Positions 62,081-64,000 of a DNA stretch of 64,000 bases are shown in pieces. The notes beneath the pieces were generated by a model. It was given only the letters and a program-made list of their open reading frames with translations, had not been told where the DNA came from and did no database searches. The translations under genes and the position numbers were made by a program. Source of the stretch: Hymenobacter roseosalivarius DSM 11622 (lineage in GTDB: Bacteria > Bacteroidota > Bacteroidia > Cytophagales > Hymenobacteraceae); assembly GCF_900176135.1 (NCBI RefSeq), contig NZ_FWWW01000104.1, positions 62,001-126,000 of the forward strand, read 5' to 3'. Positions within the stretch are counted from its first letter, which is position 1. Each line of letters starts with the position of its first letter.

Positions 62081-64000
62081 GTGACCTATCCCGAATTTGA
62101 AGCCCGCTGGCGCCCGGCGGGTGGCGCGGAGCGGGCCAACTACGGCCTTTTCCTCCAGGACCTTTGCGAATTATTAGAAGTTCCGAAGCCCGACCCTACC
62201 ACCGACGACCCCGCCCAGGATGCCTACGTACTGGAACGGGCCGTGCAGTTCAACGACGGCGCCAAGAAAAGCACCGGCCGCATCGACCTGTATAAGCGCG
62301 GCTGCTTCGTGCTCGAAACCAAGCAGGGCACCGACACCCCCGACCAGCAGCAGCGCCTCGACCGCGCCGAGCTGGGCCTGCCCGCCGCCACCCGCCGCAA
62401 GGGCCACGCCGTGCGCGGCTCCGCCAAGTGGGCCGAAATGATGCAGGCCGCCCGCCAGCAGGCTCTCGGCTACGTGCGCGCTTTGCCCCCCGACGAGCCC
62501 CGCCCCCTGTTTGTGCTGGTGGCCGACGTGGGCTACTGCCTCGATGTGTACTCCAACTTTGCCGGCGTCGGCGACTCGTTTGTGCCGTTTCCCGATCAGT
62601 CGCGCTTTCGGCTGCCGCTCTTGGCCCTGGCCGATGCGGGCACCCGCGCCATGCTGCGCCAGCTCTTCACCGAGCCCCGCGAGCTGGACCCCAGCCGTCG
62701 CGCCGCCCGCGTCACGCGGGAGCTGGCCGGCTACCTGGCCGGCGTATCGGCCCAGCTGGAGCGGGCCGGGCACGCGCCCGACGTGGTGGCGCAGTTTCTG
62801 ATGCGCTGCCTGTTTACCATGTTCTCTGAGGATGTGGGGCTCATTCCCAAAACCTCCTTCACGGGCATGCTGCGCACCTACTCCACCCCCGAGATGCGCG
62901 AGTTTCTGCCCGATGCGCTGGCTGGCCTGTGGCGCACCATGGACCTGGGGGGCTTTTCGCCCGACCTCAAGGCCCGCCTGCGCCGCTTTAATGGCAAGCT
63001 CTTTCACGATGCCACCGCCCTGCCCCTCACCGAAGGCCAGATGGCCCTGCTGCTCAAAGCCGCCGAAGCCGACTGGACCGAGGTGGAGCCCGCCATCTTC
63101 GGTACCCTGCTTGAACGCGCCCTCGACCCCAAGGAGCGCCACAGCCTGGGCGCCCACTACACCCCGCGCCGCTACGTGGAGCGCCTGGTGCTGCCCACGG
63201 TGCTGGAGCCGCTGCGCCGCGAGTGGGCGGCAGCCCAGGCCGCCGGTGCCCGCCGCCTCGCCGAAAATCAGCCCAAAGAAGCCCGCGCCGAGCTGGTCCG
63301 CTTCCTCCAGCGCCTCACTTCCATCCGCATTCTGGACCCGGCCTGCGGCTCCGGCAACTTCCTCTACGTGACCCTGGAGCACCTCAAGCGCCTGGAGGGC
63401 GAAGTGTTGGCCGCCATCAACAGCTACGGGCACACGGGCCTGCTCGACCTCGGGGGCGGCACCACCGTGAGTCCGCGCCAATTGCTGGGCCTGGAGCTAA
63501 ACCCGCGCGCCGCCGCCATTGCCGACGTGGTGCTGCGCATCGGCTACCTGCAATGGCACCTGCGCACCCACGGCGTCACGCAATTGGCCGAGCCCCTGCT
63601 TGATGAGTACCAGAACATCCGCCAGCAGGATGCCGCCCTCCGCCACGACCCGCCCGTGCCCCGCCTCGATGCCCACGGCCTGCCCGTCACGCGCTGGGAT
63701 GGCACCACCCGCCTCCACCCCGCCACCGGCCAGCCCATCCCCGACGAAACCGCCCGCACGCCGGTTCTCGATTATCCCAACCCCCAGCCCGCCGCGTGGC
63801 CGGAAGCCGATTTTATCGTGGGCAATCCGCCGTTTGTGGGGAATAAGCGAATGCGGGACTTGCTTGGTGATGGCTATGCAGATGCTTTGCGGAAAGCCTA
63901 TGCGAAGCGCGTTCCTGAATCAGCCGACTTGGTAATGTATTGGTGGGACAATGCTGCGGAAGCTTTGAGAAGCGGCAAGACAGAACGGTTTGGTTTCATA
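62081..64000 (+). CDS. Type IIG/MmeI-like restriction-modification enzyme, 5' part
   Basis: The gene starts at GTG 62081 (VTYPEFEARW) and runs off the right edge (640 codons so far, no stop). The N-terminal nuclease region has Asp69 and Glu79-x-Lys81 (GRIDLYKRGCFVLETKQ), the PD-(D/E)XK pattern. A long helical spacer is followed by LLERALDPKERHSLGAHYTPRRYVERLV (about 345-372), the methylase motif I DPACGSGNFLY (about 419-429) and NPPF motif IV (IVGNPPFVGNKRM, about 580-592), with LLGDGYADALRKAYAKRVPES following. This is the fused nuclease/adenine-methyltransferase layout of MmeI-type enzymes; the C-terminal specificity domain would lie beyond the window. A DISARM-like methylase is an alternative, but the nuclease motif favours MmeI. 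Family C palindrome C5 precedes it. Confidence 0.87.
   Translation, partial: MTYPEFEARWRPAGGAERANYGLFLQDLCELLEVPKPDPTTDDPAQDAYVLERAVQFNDGAKKSTGRIDLYKRGCFVLETKQGTDTPDQQQRLDRAELGLPAATRRKGHAVRGSAKWAEMMQAARQQALGYVRALPPDEPRPLFVLVADVGYCLDVYSNFAGVGDSFVPFPDQSRFRLPLLALADAGTRAMLRQLFTEPRELDPSRRAARVTRELAGYLAGVSAQLERAGHAPDVVAQFLMRCLFTMFSEDVGLIPKTSFTGMLRTYSTPEMREFLPDALAGLWRTMDLGGFSPDLKARLRRFNGKLFHDATALPLTEGQMALLLKAAEADWTEVEPAIFGTLLERALDPKERHSLGAHYTPRRYVERLVLPTVLEPLRREWAAAQAAGARRLAENQPKEARAELVRFLQRLTSIRILDPACGSGNFLYVTLEHLKRLEGEVLAAINSYGHTGLLDLGGGTTVSPRQLLGLELNPRAAAIADVVLRIGYLQWHLRTHGVTQLAEPLLDEYQNIRQQDAALRHDPPVPRLDAHGLPVTRWDGTTRLHPATGQPIPDETARTPVLDYPNPQPAAWPEADFIVGNPPFVGNKRMRDLLGDGYADALRKAYAKRVPESADLVMYWWDNAAEALRSGKTERFGFI

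Larger units (their letters stand above)
548..62955. repeat. Dispersed motif GGGGGGC with A/T-rich flank (about 50 copies)
   Basis: GGGGGGC followed by A/T (often CTGGGGGGCAWWT; complement WWTGCCCCCCAG) recurs in both orientations, roughly once per kilobase, in genes and gaps. Examples by approximate start: 4562, 7110, 7450, 9333, 12087, 15548, 17019, 20236, 22153, 27788, 33623, 34261, 38154, 45607, 49821, 50889, 56305, 58165, 62483, 62945. Copies fall in all three codon phases (A-P-Q, L-P-P, C-P-P and G-G). Three intrinsic terminators have this motif as their stem. Confidence 0.75.

Noticed and set aside
62174-63481. 435-codon minus-strand open frame opposite the restriction-modification gene
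   Set aside because: Gly/Ala/His-rich antisense shadow; the plus-strand frame carries the methylase and nuclease motifs.
62081-64000. DISARM or BREX system
   Set aside because: Only one methyltransferase gene is visible, it carries its own nuclease motif, and none of the helicase or accessory genes of those systems is present in the window.
1-64000. tRNA or rRNA genes
   Set aside because: I scanned the gaps for tRNA-like T-loop and CCA patterns and rRNA motifs and saw none; a covariance search would settle it.

Overview
The window looks like a chromosome segment from a high-GC member of the Bacteroidota, most likely Hymenobacter or a close relative in the Cytophagales. Grounds are family content and sequence style, not a database match: Bacteroidota-type -7 boxes (TAnnTTTG), a type IX secretion C-terminal domain remnant, a fused transaldolase/glucose-6-phosphate isomerase, a fused alpha/beta 2-oxoacid dehydrogenase E1, SusC/D-free arabinose catabolism with an SLC5-type symporter, and many dispersed palindromes of the kind common in that genus.

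Layout. 1-5.4 kb: end of a broken vanadium haloperoxidase-like gene, a secreted subtilisin-like lipoprotein, RNase P RNA (with a palindromic repeat inserted), an unusual NtrC-type response regulator and a LuxE-like protein. 5.4-17.6 kb: housekeeping and metabolic genes (lipoprotein, fused E1, DUF1573, alanine dehydrogenase, LTA-synthase-like sulfatase, HsdR-N nuclease-like protein, AMP nucleosidase, amidohydrolase, DinB). 17.7-25.8 kb: UMF1 transporter, then a minus-strand operon for a periplasmic PaoABC/YagTSR-type molybdenum hydroxylase (2Fe-2S, Mo-cofactor and FAD subunits, a small Cys-rich protein, XdhC and a MocA-like cytidylyltransferase). 26-28.5 kb: a Rieske / cytochrome c / DUF5777 / YceI cassette. 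29.2-30.3 kb: DNA polymerase IV.

30.7-49.8 kb is an L-arabinose locus: galM-araB-araD-araA-symporter on the plus strand, tal-pgi and extracellular glycosidases around it, and a LacI-family regulator at the right end. Five copies of a palindromic operator (core CAATCGATTG or close) lie at the front of galM, GH51, two GH43 genes/the regulator, and tal-pgi, so one regulator probably governs the set. The cytoplasmic pathway (arabinose to xylulose-5-phosphate, then transaldolase/isomerase) is intact, but every extracellular polysaccharide enzyme and a nearby MFS permease is broken by nonsense codons (mostly at tryptophan codons), single-base deletions or internal deletions. 49.9-64 kb: exonuclease/DUF294 pair, class II FBP aldolase, six-hairpin glycosidase, FAD dehydrogenase, stand-alone H-NOX haem protein, GDSL-type lipoprotein and, at the right edge, the start of an MmeI-like type IIG restriction-modification gene.

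Two sequence-level layers cut across the genes: at least five families of palindromic intergenic repeats (called A-E here), and a heptamer GGGGGGC with an A/T-rich flank, present roughly once per kilobase in all reading phases, inside and outside genes. No rRNA, tRNA, CRISPR array, transposase or integrase was found.
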